Assembly: GCA_003242255.1 (NCBI GenBank) | Contig: QGUT01000002.1 | Location: forward strand, 1-40,264 | Origin: Bacillota bacterium | GTDB lineage: Bacteria > Bacillota > Thermosediminibacteria > Thermosediminibacterales > Thermosediminibacteraceae | DNA length: 40,264 nucleotides | Direction: 5' to 3' | In this document: one piece after another, positions 22,806 through 32,187 of the stretch | Layout: every line of letters begins with the position of its first letter | How positions within the stretch are numbered: position 1 is the first letter of the stretch | Notes under the pieces: generated by a model | What the model was told of the DNA's origin: nothing | Databases searched by the model: none | The model's input: only the letters and a program-made list of their open reading frames with translations | Made by a program: the position numbers and the translations under genes

Positions 22806-24449
22806 ATGCTAAAGAAAAGTATTGCAATTGCCCTCGCGCTGTTGCTGGTAATGGGGATGCTTGCCGGTTGCGGCCAGCAGAGCGGGCAGCAACAGCAGGG
22901 CGGAGAAAAGGAACAGGGGCCCAAAGAAATTGCTTTTACGATCAGTGCTGAAGTCCCCAGCCTTGACCCGCAGAAGGCCACGGACACCTATGCCATCCTC
23001 GTAGGCCATCATATTTTTGAAGGCCTGGTTAGGGTCCACAACGGCGAGATAAAGCCGGGCATGGCCGAAACCTGGGAGATATCGGATGACAAGACCACCT
23101 ATACTTTCCATTTGCGCGATGCCAAGTGGAGCGACGGCAAGCCGGTAACCGCTTACGACTTTGAGTATGCCATAAAGAGGCTCCTCGACCCGAATACGGC
23201 ATCCGAGTATGCTTTCCAGGGATACTACATTGTAAACGGCGAAGAATACAACACTGGAAAAATAACCGATCCGGACCAGATCGGGGTAAAAGCTCTAGAC
23301 GAAAAGACGCTCCAGATCAAGCTGAAGACTCCGGTGAAGTACTTCTTGAGCCTGCTGAACTTCATTTCCTTCTACCCCGTAAGGCAGGATTTCGTGGAAG
23401 AGATGGGTGAGAAGTTTGCGGCCGATGCCGACAAGCTCCTCTACAACGGCCCGTTCATTCTGAAGGAGTGGAAGCATGAGCAGGAGCTCGTGCTGGAGAA
23501 GAACCCCAATTACTGGGACAAAGACTCTATAAACATCGACAAAGTCACGATTTATATAGTGAACGACGCGAATACGGCTTGGCAGATGTATGAAAACGGA
23601 GAGACCGACTGGGAATTCATACCGGCCGAACTGGTAGAGCAGGTAGATAGCGAAGGCAGGGCCATGTACTTCTACGATGGTTCCGAATTCTATCTGCAGT
23701 TCAACGTGAAGCGCGAAGGCAAGCCCTGGCTCGCTAACGAGAACTTCCAGAGAGCTGTAGGTTTTGCTATTGACCGCGAAGCGCTGATAAAGGCAGTGAT
23801 GAAGGGCGTTTCCGAGCCCGCCACCAGGTACGTCCTGCCGCAGCTGGAAGGCCTGGAGAAGACCTTTGCTGAAGAATATCCCTATGAATTCTATTCGAAG
23901 AATGCGGACGTAGATAAGGCTAAGGAATATCTCCAGAAAGCCATGCAGGAACTCGGCATAAGCGATCCTTCGAAGATGACCTTTGAGTACCTGACCGACG
24001 ATACCCAGAGGGCTAAGCTCACTGCCGAATTCATCCAGGACCAGTTGGAGAAGAACCTGGGCATCAAGATGACGGTCAAGCAGGTGCCGTTCAAGCAGAG
24101 GCTGGAGCTCATGACCAAGATGGATTACGACGTGGTATTTGCCGGATGGGGTCCTGACTACAACGACCCGATGACCTACCTCGACCTGTGGGTAACCGGC
24201 GGCGGCCACAACGATACCGGCTGGAGCAATAAAGAATACGACGAGCTCATACAGTTTGCAAAGACCACCACTGACTTCAAAGCGCGCGCCGATGCTCTGT
24301 TCGAAGCTGAAAAGCTCTTGGTCGAGCACGGTCCGATTATCCCGATCTACTTCAGGCAGAGGGCCTGGTCCTGCAACGATCGCGTGAAGGGCTTAGTGAC
24401 CAACTTTATCGGTGCAACTTTCGATTTCGTATACGCCGACGTGGAGTAG
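22806..24449 (+). CDS. oppA: Oligopeptide ABC transporter substrate-binding lipoprotein
   Basis: The extracellular peptide receptor of the Opp transporter (family SBP_bac_5). A signal sequence ends in lipobox LAGC (Cys22), followed by a Gln/Gly-rich linker. Family patterns are SAEVPSLDPQKATDTYAILV, FEGLVRV, WKHEQELVLEKNPNYWDKDS and the C-terminal VFAGWGPDYNDPMTYLDLW. ATG 22806 is preferred to TTG 22803 because AGGAGGG at 22793-22799 is six bases away. 547 residues is normal. It is first in an oppABCDF operon and is followed by a long hairpin, which would favour its usual excess over the membrane parts. Likely a broad oligopeptide receptor; exact ligands unknown. Confidence 0.95.
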   Translation: MLKKSIAIALALLLVMGMLAGCGQQSGQQQQGGEKEQGPKEIAFTISAEVPSLDPQKATDTYAILVGHHIFEGLVRVHNGEIKPGMAETWEISDDKTTYTFHLRDAKWSDGKPVTAYDFEYAIKRLLDPNTASEYAFQGYYIVNGEEYNTGKITDPDQIGVKALDEKTLQIKLKTPVKYFLSLLNFISFYPVRQDFVEEMGEKFAADADKLLYNGPFILKEWKHEQELVLEKNPNYWDKDSINIDKVTIYIVNDANTAWQMYENGETDWEFIPAELVEQVDSEGRAMYFYDGSEFYLQFNVKREGKPWLANENFQRAVGFAIDREALIKAVMKGVSEPATRYVLPQLEGLEKTFAEEYPYEFYSKNADVDKAKEYLQKAMQELGISDPSKMTFEYLTDDTQRAKLTAEFIQDQLEKNLGIKMTVKQVPFKQRLELMTKMDYDVVFAGWGPDYNDPMTYLDLWVTGGGHNDTGWSNKEYDELIQFAKTTTDFKARADALFEAEKLLVEHGPIIPIYFRQRAWSCNDRVKGLVTNFIGATFDFVYADVE

Positions 24450-24481
24450 CACTTGAACAATTTTCACACTTTGCGGTGAAG

Positions 24482-24518
24482 AATCGGAGGTATGTGCCAC
24501 TGGCATATGCCTCCGATT
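24482..24518 (+). promoter_or_regulatory. Intercistronic 17-bp stem-loop between oppA and oppB
   Basis: Bases 24482-24498 pair with 24502-24518 along 17 bp with two G-U pairs and a 3-base loop (core AATCGGAGG / CCTCCGATT). No U-tract follows, so it is probably not a full terminator. Position after oppA suggests an RNA 3'-end stabiliser or partial attenuator that raises receptor over permease levels. Confidence 0.7.
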
Positions 24519-24572
24519 ATAGTTATATTTAAAGATGAATAAAAATAAAAAATTATTTGGAGGTGCAGATGT

Positions 24573-25490
24573 TTGGGCCGTTATGTACTGAACCGCCTCA
24601 TTGTATCGCTGATAACGGCGTGGGTGCTGGTGACCATCGTATTTTTCCTGGTAAGGCTCCTGCCGGGCGATCCGTTCCTCAGCGAAAAAATAACGCCCGA
24701 AATAAGGGCGAACATGATGAAATACTACGGACTGGACAAGCCTCTTCACATCCAGTACGTGACTTATCTGAAAAACCTGCTCAAAGGGGATTTCGGATAT
24801 TCGCTGAGGTATAAAAACAGAACTGTCAATGAGGTTATAAGCCAGGCCTTTCCTTATTCGGCAGACCTGGGGATTAGGGCTGTAATTCTGGCAACCACTG
24901 CCGGCATAATTTTGGGAATAATAGCTGCATTGAACCGGAATAAGGGTTGGGACTACCTTTCCATGTTCATCGCCATAGTAGGCGTCTCGGTCCCATCCTT
25001 CGTAATCGGGCCCATTTTGCAGTATGTTTTTGCGACCAAATTAAATTTGCTGCCTGTTTCTCAGTGGAAGAGCTTTGCTCACACCATCATGCCCACTTTT
25101 GCCCTGAGCCTCAGTTCGCTGGCCTTAGTGGCAAGGCTCATGAGGGCCAGCATGCTGGATGTGGTAAATCAGGACTACATCAAGACTGCCAAATCCAAGG
25201 GACTTTCGCCGTTCCAGATTATCTGGAAGCACCAGATAAGGAACGCCATACTGCCGGTTATAACGGTTCTGGGTCCCGTTACCGCTACGCTTCTCACGGG
25301 TACTTTCGTAGTAGAGCAGATTTTCGCAATTCCCGGACTCGGCAAGTTCTACGTTCTGGGCATACAGAATCTGGACTATTCGCTGGTGCTTGGCATGACC
25401 ACGTTTTACGGGCTGTTCCTGATCGCTGCGAACTTCGTGGTGGATATCATATACGGGCTGGTTGATCCCAGAATAAGAATAGCGAGATAA
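24573..25490 (+). CDS. oppB: Oligopeptide ABC transporter permease, OppB type
   Basis: One of the two membrane subunits (305 residues, six hydrophobic segments). It begins GRYVLNRLIVSLITAW and contains LPGDPF, LGLDKP-like YGLDKPLHIQYVTYLKNLL, GDFGYSLRY and the EAA loop ARLMRASMLDVVNQDYIKTA followed by AKSKGLSP, where the ATPases dock. The start is TTG 24573, 7 bases after GGAGGTG; the nearby ATG 24569 is in another frame. Confidence 0.95.
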   Translation: MGRYVLNRLIVSLITAWVLVTIVFFLVRLLPGDPFLSEKITPEIRANMMKYYGLDKPLHIQYVTYLKNLLKGDFGYSLRYKNRTVNEVISQAFPYSADLGIRAVILATTAGIILGIIAALNRNKGWDYLSMFIAIVGVSVPSFVIGPILQYVFATKLNLLPVSQWKSFAHTIMPTFALSLSSLALVARLMRASMLDVVNQDYIKTAKSKGLSPFQIIWKHQIRNAILPVITVLGPVTATLLTGTFVVEQIFAIPGLGKFYVLGIQNLDYSLVLGMTTFYGLFLIAANFVVDIIYGLVDPRIRIAR

Positions 25491-25502
25491 GGGGGATATG
25501 AG

Positions 25503-26432
25503 GTGCAGGTATCGAATAGCGAGATTACCCAGGAAATGTTTGAACATGTAGGAAAAAATGTGAGCCAGATGGAAGCTATAGCGAGGCCCAGCTTGACTTA
25601 CTGGCAGGATGCGTGGCGGAGGCTAAAGCAAAATAAAGTGGCGATGCTGGGACTCATCATAATAATTTTGTACACCATTCTGGCTTTGGTAGGGCCTTAT
25701 ATGACGCCCTACGATTACAGGACGACCAACACCGATGAAATTGACCAGCCGCCTTCGGCAAAGCACTGGTTCGGCACGGATACCCTGGGAAGGGATCTGT
25801 GGGCCAGGACCTGGATGGGCGCCAGGGTGTCGCTGGCGATCGGTTTCCTCTCGGCTGTCTTGAACGCCTTCATCGGCGTTATTATCGGAGGAATTTCAGG
25901 TTATTTCGGCGGCAAGGTTGATATGATCATAATGAGGGCCATAGATATACTTTACGCCATCCCCTATATGATCATAGTAATACTGATGATGGTGGTCCTG
26001 GGACAGGGCATTATGCCTCTGGTAGTGGCTATGATAGCGGTAGGATGGCTGGGCATGGCAAGGTTGGTCAGGGGGCAGATTCTGCAACTCAAGGAGCAGG
26101 AATTCGTGCTGGCAGCAAAGGTGCTTGGAGCCAGCCACAGCAGGATAATATTTAAACACCTGATACCCAATGCTTTAGGAGTTATCCTGGTCAACCTCAC
26201 CATGTCGGTGCCGTCGGCTATCTTTACCGAAGCCTTCTTGAGCTTCATCGGACTGGGAGTTGTGCCACCGCAGTCCAGCTGGGGGCAACTGGCCTATTAC
26301 GGCATCCAGAGCTTCAGGGTGCGGCCCTATCAACTCTTTATCCCCGCATTTTTCATAAGCACCACCATGCTCTCTCTAAACCTCCTCGGCGATGGTTTGA
26401 GAGACGCACTCGACCCGAGGCTTCGCAGCTGA
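25503..26432 (+). CDS. oppC: Oligopeptide ABC transporter permease, OppC type
   Basis: The second membrane subunit (309 residues). It has the OppC N-terminal region with one helix (WRRLKQNKVAMLGLIIII), HWFGTDTLGRDLWARTWMGA, five more hydrophobic segments, and the EAA loop ARLVRGQILQLKEQEFVLAA followed by LGAS. The long polar N-terminus (~40 residues) is usual for OppC. It starts at GTG 25503 after GGGGG, 12 bp after oppB. Confidence 0.95.
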   Translation: MQVSNSEITQEMFEHVGKNVSQMEAIARPSLTYWQDAWRRLKQNKVAMLGLIIIILYTILALVGPYMTPYDYRTTNTDEIDQPPSAKHWFGTDTLGRDLWARTWMGARVSLAIGFLSAVLNAFIGVIIGGISGYFGGKVDMIIMRAIDILYAIPYMIIVILMMVVLGQGIMPLVVAMIAVGWLGMARLVRGQILQLKEQEFVLAAKVLGASHSRIIFKHLIPNALGVILVNLTMSVPSAIFTEAFLSFIGLGVVPPQSSWGQLAYYGIQSFRVRPYQLFIPAFFISTTMLSLNLLGDGLRDALDPRLRS

Positions 26433-26447
26433 TTGGAGGTGACGGAT

Positions 26448-27464
26448 GTGGAAAAACTGTTGGAAGTAAAGGACCTGGAAGTTTCGTTTAAGACCTATGC
26501 GGGGGAGATTAAGGCTGTAAGAGGGGTTTCCTTCCACGTGAACGTGGGGGAAACAGTGGCCATAGTGGGCGAATCTGGATGCGGTAAAAGCGTTACTATG
26601 CAGGCTATAATGCGGCTGATACCGATGCCGCCCGGAGTTATTAAAAACGGGACTATTATATTCAACGGCAAGGATATAGCTAAGCTCTCGGAAAGAGAAA
26701 TGGAACAATTGCGGGGCTCCGAAATGAGCATGGTGTTTCAGGACCCGATGACATCTTTAAACCCGACCATGAAGGTCGGAGCCCAGATTGCGGAAGGCCT
26801 CATAAAACACCAGAAAATGCACCCAAAGCAGGCCAGGGAAAGGGCCATCGAGATGCTAAAGATGGTAGGCATACCCAATGCGGAAAAGCGCGTCGACCAG
26901 TATCCCCACGAGTTCAGCGGCGGCATGAGACAGAGGGCGATGATAGCTATAGCCTTGGCCTGCAATCCAAAATTGCTTATCGCCGATGAGCCGACGACGG
27001 CTCTGGACGTGACCATACAGGCGCAGATTCTGGACCTCATGAGAGACCTCAAGAAAAAGCTCAACACCGCCATCATAATAATCACTCATAACTTGGGCGT
27101 CGTGGCGAATATGGCGGAACGCGTGATTGTAATGTATGCAGGAAAGATCATCGAGCAGGGAAGCCTCGACGAAATATTCTATAACCCGCGCCATCCCTAT
27201 ACCTGGGGCCTCTTGATGTCAGTACCGACGCCGGACCTGGACAAGAGCAAGAGGCTCGCGTCTATAGACGGCACTCCGCCCGACCTCTTCGCGCCGCCGG
27301 TGGGCTGCGCCTTCGCGCCGAGGTGCGAGTACGCCATGAAGATTTGCTACGAGAAGTATCCCGAGGACTTCCCGGTGTGCGACGGCCACAGCGCTGCATG
27401 CTGGCTGCTGCACCCCATGGCTCCGAAAGTTAAACCTCCCGTTGGAAAAGAGGTGACTCAGTAA
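26448..27464 (+). CDS. oppD: Oligopeptide ABC transporter ATP-binding protein OppD
   Basis: The first ATPase (338 residues) of this transporter: Walker A GESGCGKS, Q-loop MVFQDPMTSLNP, signature FSGGMRQRAMIAIALA, Walker B LLIADEPTTALD, H-loop ITHNLGVV, and C-terminal CAFAPRCEYAMKIC. The H-loop Asp of most OppD (THD) is Asn here. The open frame starts at TTG 26433, but GGAGGTGA at 26435-26442 sets GTG 26448 as the start. The stop TAA shares a base with the ATG of oppF. It is a paralogue of the OppD at 738-1736. Confidence 0.95.
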   Translation: MEKLLEVKDLEVSFKTYAGEIKAVRGVSFHVNVGETVAIVGESGCGKSVTMQAIMRLIPMPPGVIKNGTIIFNGKDIAKLSEREMEQLRGSEMSMVFQDPMTSLNPTMKVGAQIAEGLIKHQKMHPKQARERAIEMLKMVGIPNAEKRVDQYPHEFSGGMRQRAMIAIALACNPKLLIADEPTTALDVTIQAQILDLMRDLKKKLNTAIIIITHNLGVVANMAERVIVMYAGKIIEQGSLDEIFYNPRHPYTWGLLMSVPTPDLDKSKRLASIDGTPPDLFAPPVGCAFAPRCEYAMKICYEKYPEDFPVCDGHSAACWLLHPMAPKVKPPVGKEVTQ

Positions 27465-28426
27465 TGACTGCGGCAGGAAATGCTCTAGTTGAAATAAAAA
27501 ACTTAAAGAAGTATTTCAACGTGGGCCGAGGTGCGGTGCTGAAGGCGGTCGATGACGTAAGCCTCCAGATAATGGAGGGAGAGACCGTAGGCCTGGTGGG
27601 CGAGTCCGGCTGCGGCAAGACCACCCTGGGCAGGACGGTCGTGAGGCTTTACGAGCCCACAGGGGGCGAGGTGCTCTTTGAAGGTAAAAACGTGCATAAG
27701 CTGCAGGGCAAAGACTTGAGGGCCTTCAACCGCAAAGCCCAGATGATTTTCCAGGATCCCTACGCGTCGCTGAACCCTAGGATGACCGTGGCCGACATAA
27801 TAGGAGAGGGAATCGACATCCACGGCCTATACAGGGGAAAGGAGCGCACCGAGAGGATATATGAACTTTTGAACCTGGTAGGTTTAAACAAGGAGCACGC
27901 CAACCGGTTCCCCCACGAGTTCTCTGGTGGTCAGAGGCAGCGAATCGGCATCGCCAGGGCCCTTGCCGTGGAACCGAAGTTTATAGTCTGCGACGAGCCC
28001 ATTTCGGCCCTGGACGTTTCGATACAGGCTCAGGTCGTGAACCTGCTCATGGATCTGCAGGAAAAGCTCAAGCTCACGTACCTCTTCATAGCCCACGACC
28101 TCAGCATGGTGAAGTACGTCTCCGACCGGATAGCGGTCATGTACCTGGGTGTGATGGTGGAACTCGCTTCTTCCGACGACCTGCACAGAAGGCCTCTTCA
28201 CCCGTACACACAGGCCTTGCTCTCGGCTATCCCCATCCCGGACCCGGAGACCGAGAGGAATAAAAAGCGAATCCTGCTGGAAGGAGATGTGCCGAGCCCC
28301 ATCAATCCGCCTCCGGGCTGCCGTTTCGCCAAAAGGTGCAAGAACGCCATGCCCGTGTGCGCCGAGAAGAATCCGGAATTCAAAGAAGTGGATAAAAACC
28401 ACTTTGTGGCTTGCCACCTTTATTAA
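27464..28426 (+). CDS. oppF: Oligopeptide ABC transporter ATP-binding protein OppF
   Basis: The second ATPase (320 residues): Walker A GESGCGKTTLGRTVVRL, signature FSGGQRQRIGIARALA, Walker B IVCDEPISALD, H-loop FIAHDLSMVKYVSDRI, and C-terminal CRFAKRCKNAMPVC. ATG 27464 overlaps the oppD stop (TAATG), implying translational coupling, with GAGGTGA upstream. It closes the oppABCDF operon, and a long bidirectional terminator follows. Confidence 0.96.
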   Translation: MTAAGNALVEIKNLKKYFNVGRGAVLKAVDDVSLQIMEGETVGLVGESGCGKTTLGRTVVRLYEPTGGEVLFEGKNVHKLQGKDLRAFNRKAQMIFQDPYASLNPRMTVADIIGEGIDIHGLYRGKERTERIYELLNLVGLNKEHANRFPHEFSGGQRQRIGIARALAVEPKFIVCDEPISALDVSIQAQVVNLLMDLQEKLKLTYLFIAHDLSMVKYVSDRIAVMYLGVMVELASSDDLHRRPLHPYTQALLSAIPIPDPETERNKKRILLEGDVPSPINPPPGCRFAKRCKNAMPVCAEKNPEFKEVDKNHFVACHLY

Positions 28427-28449
28427 AAAAATGAGCATCGATAAAGAAT

Positions 28450-28490
28450 AAAAACCGGCTGGATCGATCGTCGATGCAGCCGGTTTTTTA
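28450..28490. terminator. Bidirectional terminator between oppF and ttcA-like gene
   Basis: AAAAACCGGCTG (28450-28461) pairs with CAGCCGGTTTTT (28477-28488), and inside it ATCGA pairs with TCGAT around loop TCG. A-tract and T-tract flank the stem, so it serves both converging operons. Confidence 0.85.
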
Positions 28491-28495
28491 TTGGG

Positions 28496-29218
28496 TCATT
28501 CGGCATCATTGAAAAAGTTCCTTCGCTTTATGGCCGCCAGGATGTTCTCCCGGGCTTTGGGGAAGATTTGTTCCATGTGGTCCAGAAGCTTCCCCATGTC
28601 CTCGCGCTTGGTCTTGCCCGTAGCTGGGCAGGGACTTTCTATGACCGGCAGGTTTTGAGACCTGGCGATGGACTTTATAGTCCTTTCGCTTAAGTAGATG
28701 AGCGGCCTTATAACTGTCACATTTTTGCGGGACATGTAGGTTTTGGGAAGGAAGGTCTCGAACCGCCCGGTAAAAATGAGATTCAAGAGCAGCGTCTCCA
28801 TCATGTCGTCGGCGTGGTGTGCGAGGGCCACTTTGTTGCACCCCAGCTCTACTGCGGCGCTGTCCAGGGCACCCCGCCTCATTCGGGAACAGAGCGAGCA
28901 GGGACTGGGTTCCTTCCTTATATCGAATACCACCCGGGCTATGTCAGATTTCACGATTTCGAAGGGAATGTCCCGCTCCCGACAAAAATCGGCGACGGGA
29001 CCAAGATCTATCTCCCACCCCAGGTCCACGTTTACCGCCACTATGTCGAATTTCCAGGGCGAATATTTCCTCAAAAGGTCCAGGATGAAGAGGAGGGTCG
29101 ACGAATCCTTGCCCCCCGAGACACCAACGGCGATTTTGTCGCCGCTTTCTATCATGTTGTAATCGATGATGGCCTTTTTGACCCTTGTGAGGAACCATTT
29201 GCCGAAGTTTCTGTTCAT
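28496..29218 (-). CDS. TtcA-family tRNA 2-thiocytidine synthetase
   Basis: A 240-residue PP-loop ATPase that puts sulfur on tRNA cytidine. The PP-loop is VGVSGGKDSSTLL (residues 34-39), the two central cysteines are in PCSLC (Cys107, Cys110), and a third is in ESPCPATGKTKRED near residue 200. Three such cysteines hold the iron-sulfur cluster in E. coli TtcA. HHADD is also seen. This size and pattern fit clostridial TtcA-like proteins; other sulfur-transfer targets (TtuA-type) cannot be excluded. The ATG overlaps the stop of the threonine aldolase gene by ATGA, indicating coupling. Confidence 0.87.
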   Translation of the reverse strand: MNRNFGKWFLTRVKKAIIDYNMIESGDKIAVGVSGGKDSSTLLFILDLLRKYSPWKFDIVAVNVDLGWEIDLGPVADFCRERDIPFEIVKSDIARVVFDIRKEPSPCSLCSRMRRGALDSAAVELGCNKVALAHHADDMMETLLLNLIFTGRFETFLPKTYMSRKNVTVIRPLIYLSERTIKSIARSQNLPVIESPCPATGKTKREDMGKLLDHMEQIFPKARENILAAIKRRNFFNDAE

Positions 29219-30273
29219 ATTTTACCTCCTGCTTTTATTTCCTGGGCAATATCTGTTACCGCTTCGACGGCCCGAGAAATATCTTCCCGGTCTATGCCGT
29301 AGTGGGTGACGAAGCGGACCGAAAAGCCAGAGCCTCCGTTGACTTTGATTCCCCTTGTGAGGAGTCTCCTCGAAAACTCGTCGGCATTTATTCCTAGGCC
29401 CGATATGTCGCATATGACGATGTTGGTCTGGACCGTTTCCATGTCTATGGAGATTCCCGGGACGGCATTTAAGCCTTCGGCGAGAAGCCTTGCGTTTTCG
29501 TGGTCTTCTTTAAGCCTTCCCACCATCTTTTCCAAAGCAACTATCCCGGCTGCGGCTAAGACGCCGGCCTGGCGAAGCCCTCCCCCCAACATCTTGCGGA
29601 ATTTTCTCGCCCTGGATATAAATTCCCTGCTCCCTGCTACTATGGAACCGACGGGAGCGCAAAGGCCCTTGGAGAGGCAGAACATCACGCTGTCGGCGTA
29701 TTGGGCGATTTCCCTGGCAGGAACGCCGAGGTAAGTGGCGGCGTTGAAGATCCGGGCGCCGTCCATGTGGACGGGGATGCCGTGTTTCTGGGCGATTTCG
29801 TAGGTCCTTTTGAGTACATCGAGGGGGACCACCGTGCCGCCTGCCCGGTTGTGGGTGTTTTCCACGCAGATCAGGCTGGTCCTCGGGAAGTGGATGTCCT
29901 CTTCCCTTATGGCCGCCTCTATGTCGGAGGGGTCCATGACGCCCTTCTTACCGGGGATGAGCCTTGCCTGCACCCCTGCCAGGTAACCTATGCCCCCGAC
30001 TTCGTAGGTTATGATGTGGCTTTTTTCCTCAAGGATTATTTCATCGCCGGGGTGGGTGTGGGTCATCACCGACACCTGGTTGCCCTGGGTGCCGCTCGTC
30101 ACGAACATGGCCGCTTCCTTTCCCATGATTTCGGCGGCCATTTCCTCCAGCTTTTTTACCGTCGGGTCTTCTCCGTAGACGTCATCCCCCACTTCGGCCC
30201 GGTACATGGCCTCGCGCATCTCCTGAGTCGGAAGGGTGACGGTGTCGCTTCGAAGGTCTATAAAATTTTTCAT
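29215..30273 (-). CDS. ltaE: Low-specificity L-threonine aldolase
   Basis: A PLP enzyme that splits L-threonine or L-allo-threonine to glycine and acetaldehyde. Seen: IDLRSDTVTLPTQEMR and AEVGDDVYGEDPTVKKLEE at the N-terminus, TSGTQGNQVSVM, ENTHNRAGG, the DGARIFNA aspartate-containing motif and the PLP lysine in MFCLSKGLCAPVGS. 352 residues is normal. ATG 30273 follows AGGAGGAG at 7 bases; the frame upstream to 30294 is not needed. It is first in a two-gene unit with the TtcA-like gene. Divergent from acylphosphatase. Confidence 0.94.
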   Translation of the reverse strand: MKNFIDLRSDTVTLPTQEMREAMYRAEVGDDVYGEDPTVKKLEEMAAEIMGKEAAMFVTSGTQGNQVSVMTHTHPGDEIILEEKSHIITYEVGGIGYLAGVQARLIPGKKGVMDPSDIEAAIREEDIHFPRTSLICVENTHNRAGGTVVPLDVLKRTYEIAQKHGIPVHMDGARIFNAATYLGVPAREIAQYADSVMFCLSKGLCAPVGSIVAGSREFISRARKFRKMLGGGLRQAGVLAAAGIVALEKMVGRLKEDHENARLLAEGLNAVPGISIDMETVQTNIVICDISGLGINADEFSRRLLTRGIKVNGGSGFSVRFVTHYGIDREDISRAVEAVTDIAQEIKAGGKI

Positions 30274-30422
30274 TTTTATCTCCTCCTGTCCCAATGGCTG
30301 GGATATTTTTTATCCGCCGTTCCTAAAGGAGCGCCCGTTCCCAGCAGGCGGTATTTAAGCGCCCTCATGGCTTTCTCATATCAAAATTAATTCTCCATAA
30401 CGCGTTTAAATCCTCCTTTGTC

Positions 30423-30451
30423 TTGCATTACGGCATCCTTTTATGTATAAT
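30423..30451 (+). promoter_or_regulatory. Sigma-A promoter of acylphosphatase-rarA unit
   Basis: TTGCAT, 17 bases, TATAAT with TG directly before the -10. The predicted RNA start is about 25 bases before the acylphosphatase ATG. Confidence 0.7.
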
Positions 30452-30481
30452 CAATCAAAAAGATGTTTGGGGAGGGTTTTT

Positions 30482-30757
30482 ATGGAGAAAAGGGTCCACG
30501 CGGTGATATACGGCCTGGTACAAGGGGTGGGCCTCCGGTATTCGGTCTTAAGAAAAGCTTCGGAACTGGGGCTTTCAGGCTATGTGAAGAACCTTCCCGA
30601 CGGCAGCGTGGAGATGGTGGCCGAAGGGGAAGAAGAACTGATAAAGGAGCTCTTAGAGTACATAGAGAGAGGAATCCGATGGGCGAGGGTCGAAAAAATA
30701 GATTTAGAATGGTCCGAGTGCCAGGGTAAATATAGAGGGTTTGAAATAGCTTTTTAA
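30482..30757 (+). CDS. acyP: Acylphosphatase
   Basis: A 91-residue enzyme that hydrolyses acyl phosphates. The phosphate-binding loop reads VQGVGLRYS with catalytic Arg19 (most members have GFR, here GLR), and the catalytic Asn37 is in GYVKNLPDGSVEMVAEG. The end GKYRGFEIAF is typical. ATG 30482 follows GGGGAGGG. The open frame before it runs through the promoter and is not used. It is followed after 15 bp by rarA, so the two share a transcript. Confidence 0.95.
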   Translation: MEKRVHAVIYGLVQGVGLRYSVLRKASELGLSGYVKNLPDGSVEMVAEGEEELIKELLEYIERGIRWARVEKIDLEWSECQGKYRGFEIAF

Positions 30758-30772
30758 CCGGAAGGTGGAAAA

Positions 30773-32119
30773 ATGGGCATTGAGCAAACCTCGCTCTTTG
30801 ACGGCGAGATCAAGAAGAGTGCGCCGCTGGCCGACAGGATGCGCCCCAGAAGCCTCGACGAATTCGTCGGGCAGGAGCATCTATTAGGGAAGGGCAGGGT
30901 GCTGAGAAAGCTGATAGAGAGCGACAAACTCACTTCCATGATCCTATGGGGCCCGCCGGGGGTCGGAAAGACCACCCTGGCCATGCTGATAGCGAATAAG
31001 ACCGGCGCGAGATTCGTGAACTTCAGCGCCGTACTTTCGGGGATCGCCGAAATCAAAGAAATCATGAAAGAGGCCAGTGAGCGGCGGAGGTACGGACAGA
31101 GGACCCTGCTCTTCATAGACGAGATCCACCGCTTCAACAAATCCCAGCAGGATGCCTTCCTGCCTTACGTGGAGAGGGGCGACATAATCCTCATCGGCGC
31201 TACCACTGAAAACCCTTCCTTCGAACTGAATTCCGCTCTCCTTTCCCGGACGAAAGTTTTCGTCCTGGAGCCGCTTACCCCCGATGACCTGTTGGTGCTG
31301 CTCAGAAGGGCCCTTCGGGATGAGGAAAGGGGCCTGGGGAAGCTGAACGTCCAGGTGGAAGACGAACTGCTCTATAAAATAGCGAATTTTGCCAACGGCG
31401 ATGCCCGGGTGGCCCTGAACACCCTGGAGATTGCCGCTTTGAGCGCTGTGCCTGACGAAGAGGGTAGAATCCGTATTACCGATGAGCTGCTGCAGGAAGC
31501 CTTTCAGCGGAAGACGCTCCTCTACGACAAGAAGGGAGAGGAACACTACAACCTGATTTCGGCGTTTCACAAATCCTTGAGGAACAGCGACAGCGATGCG
31601 GCCCTGTACTGGCTGGCAAGGATGCTGGAAGCCGGTGAAGACCCCTTATACGTGGCAAGGCGCATGATCCGCTTCGCCTCGGAGGATGTGGGACTGGCAG
31701 ACCCGAGGGCCCTGGAGCAGGCCGTAGCGGCCTACCAGGCAGCCCATTTCATAGGGATGCCGGAATGCAGCGTAAATCTGGCCCAGGCCGCCGTCTACCT
31801 CGCCCTTGCACCGAAGTCCAACGCCCTTTATGTGGGATATGGACGGGCGAAAAAGGACGCCCTTGAAACCATGGCCCAGGGGGTGCCGCTGCACCTCCGG
31901 AATGCCCCCACTAAGCTCATGGAAGAACTGGGATACGGCAGGGGCTACAAGTATGCCCACGATTTTGAGGATAAAATAGCCGATATGGAGTGTTTGCCCC
32001 CTAATTTAAAAGGCAGGCAGTACTACATCCCCACCGATCAGGGTATGGAAAAGGACTTCAAAAGGCGAAAGCAATATTTGGAGGAATTGAAGGAAAAGAA
32101 AAGGCGTGAGAAAAATTGA
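30773..32119 (+). CDS. rarA: Replication-associated recombination ATPase RarA/MgsA
   Basis: A 448-residue AAA+ ATPase related to clamp-loader subunits and Mgs1/WRNIP1, which acts at stalled replication forks. Walker A is WGPPGVGKTT (residues 60-68), Walker B LLFIDEIHRFNKSQQDAF, sensor 1 GATTENPSFE and sensor 2 region FANGDARVALNTLE. The C-terminal tetramerisation domain includes DPLYVARRMIRFASEDVGLA, EAxVYLA-type AAVYLALAPKSNA and VPLHLRNAPTKLM. Start ATG 30773 follows GGAAGGTGG. Confidence 0.95.
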   Translation: MGIEQTSLFDGEIKKSAPLADRMRPRSLDEFVGQEHLLGKGRVLRKLIESDKLTSMILWGPPGVGKTTLAMLIANKTGARFVNFSAVLSGIAEIKEIMKEASERRRYGQRTLLFIDEIHRFNKSQQDAFLPYVERGDIILIGATTENPSFELNSALLSRTKVFVLEPLTPDDLLVLLRRALRDEERGLGKLNVQVEDELLYKIANFANGDARVALNTLEIAALSAVPDEEGRIRITDELLQEAFQRKTLLYDKKGEEHYNLISAFHKSLRNSDSDAALYWLARMLEAGEDPLYVARRMIRFASEDVGLADPRALEQAVAAYQAAHFIGMPECSVNLAQAAVYLALAPKSNALYVGYGRAKKDALETMAQGVPLHLRNAPTKLMEELGYGRGYKYAHDFEDKIADMECLPPNLKGRQYYIPTDQGMEKDFKRRKQYLEELKEKKRREKN

Positions 32120-32187
32120 TAAAGCAGGAATTTAATGAGTTTTGGAGAAATATATTACTAATCAACGCCTGAAAGGGGATGAATGCG

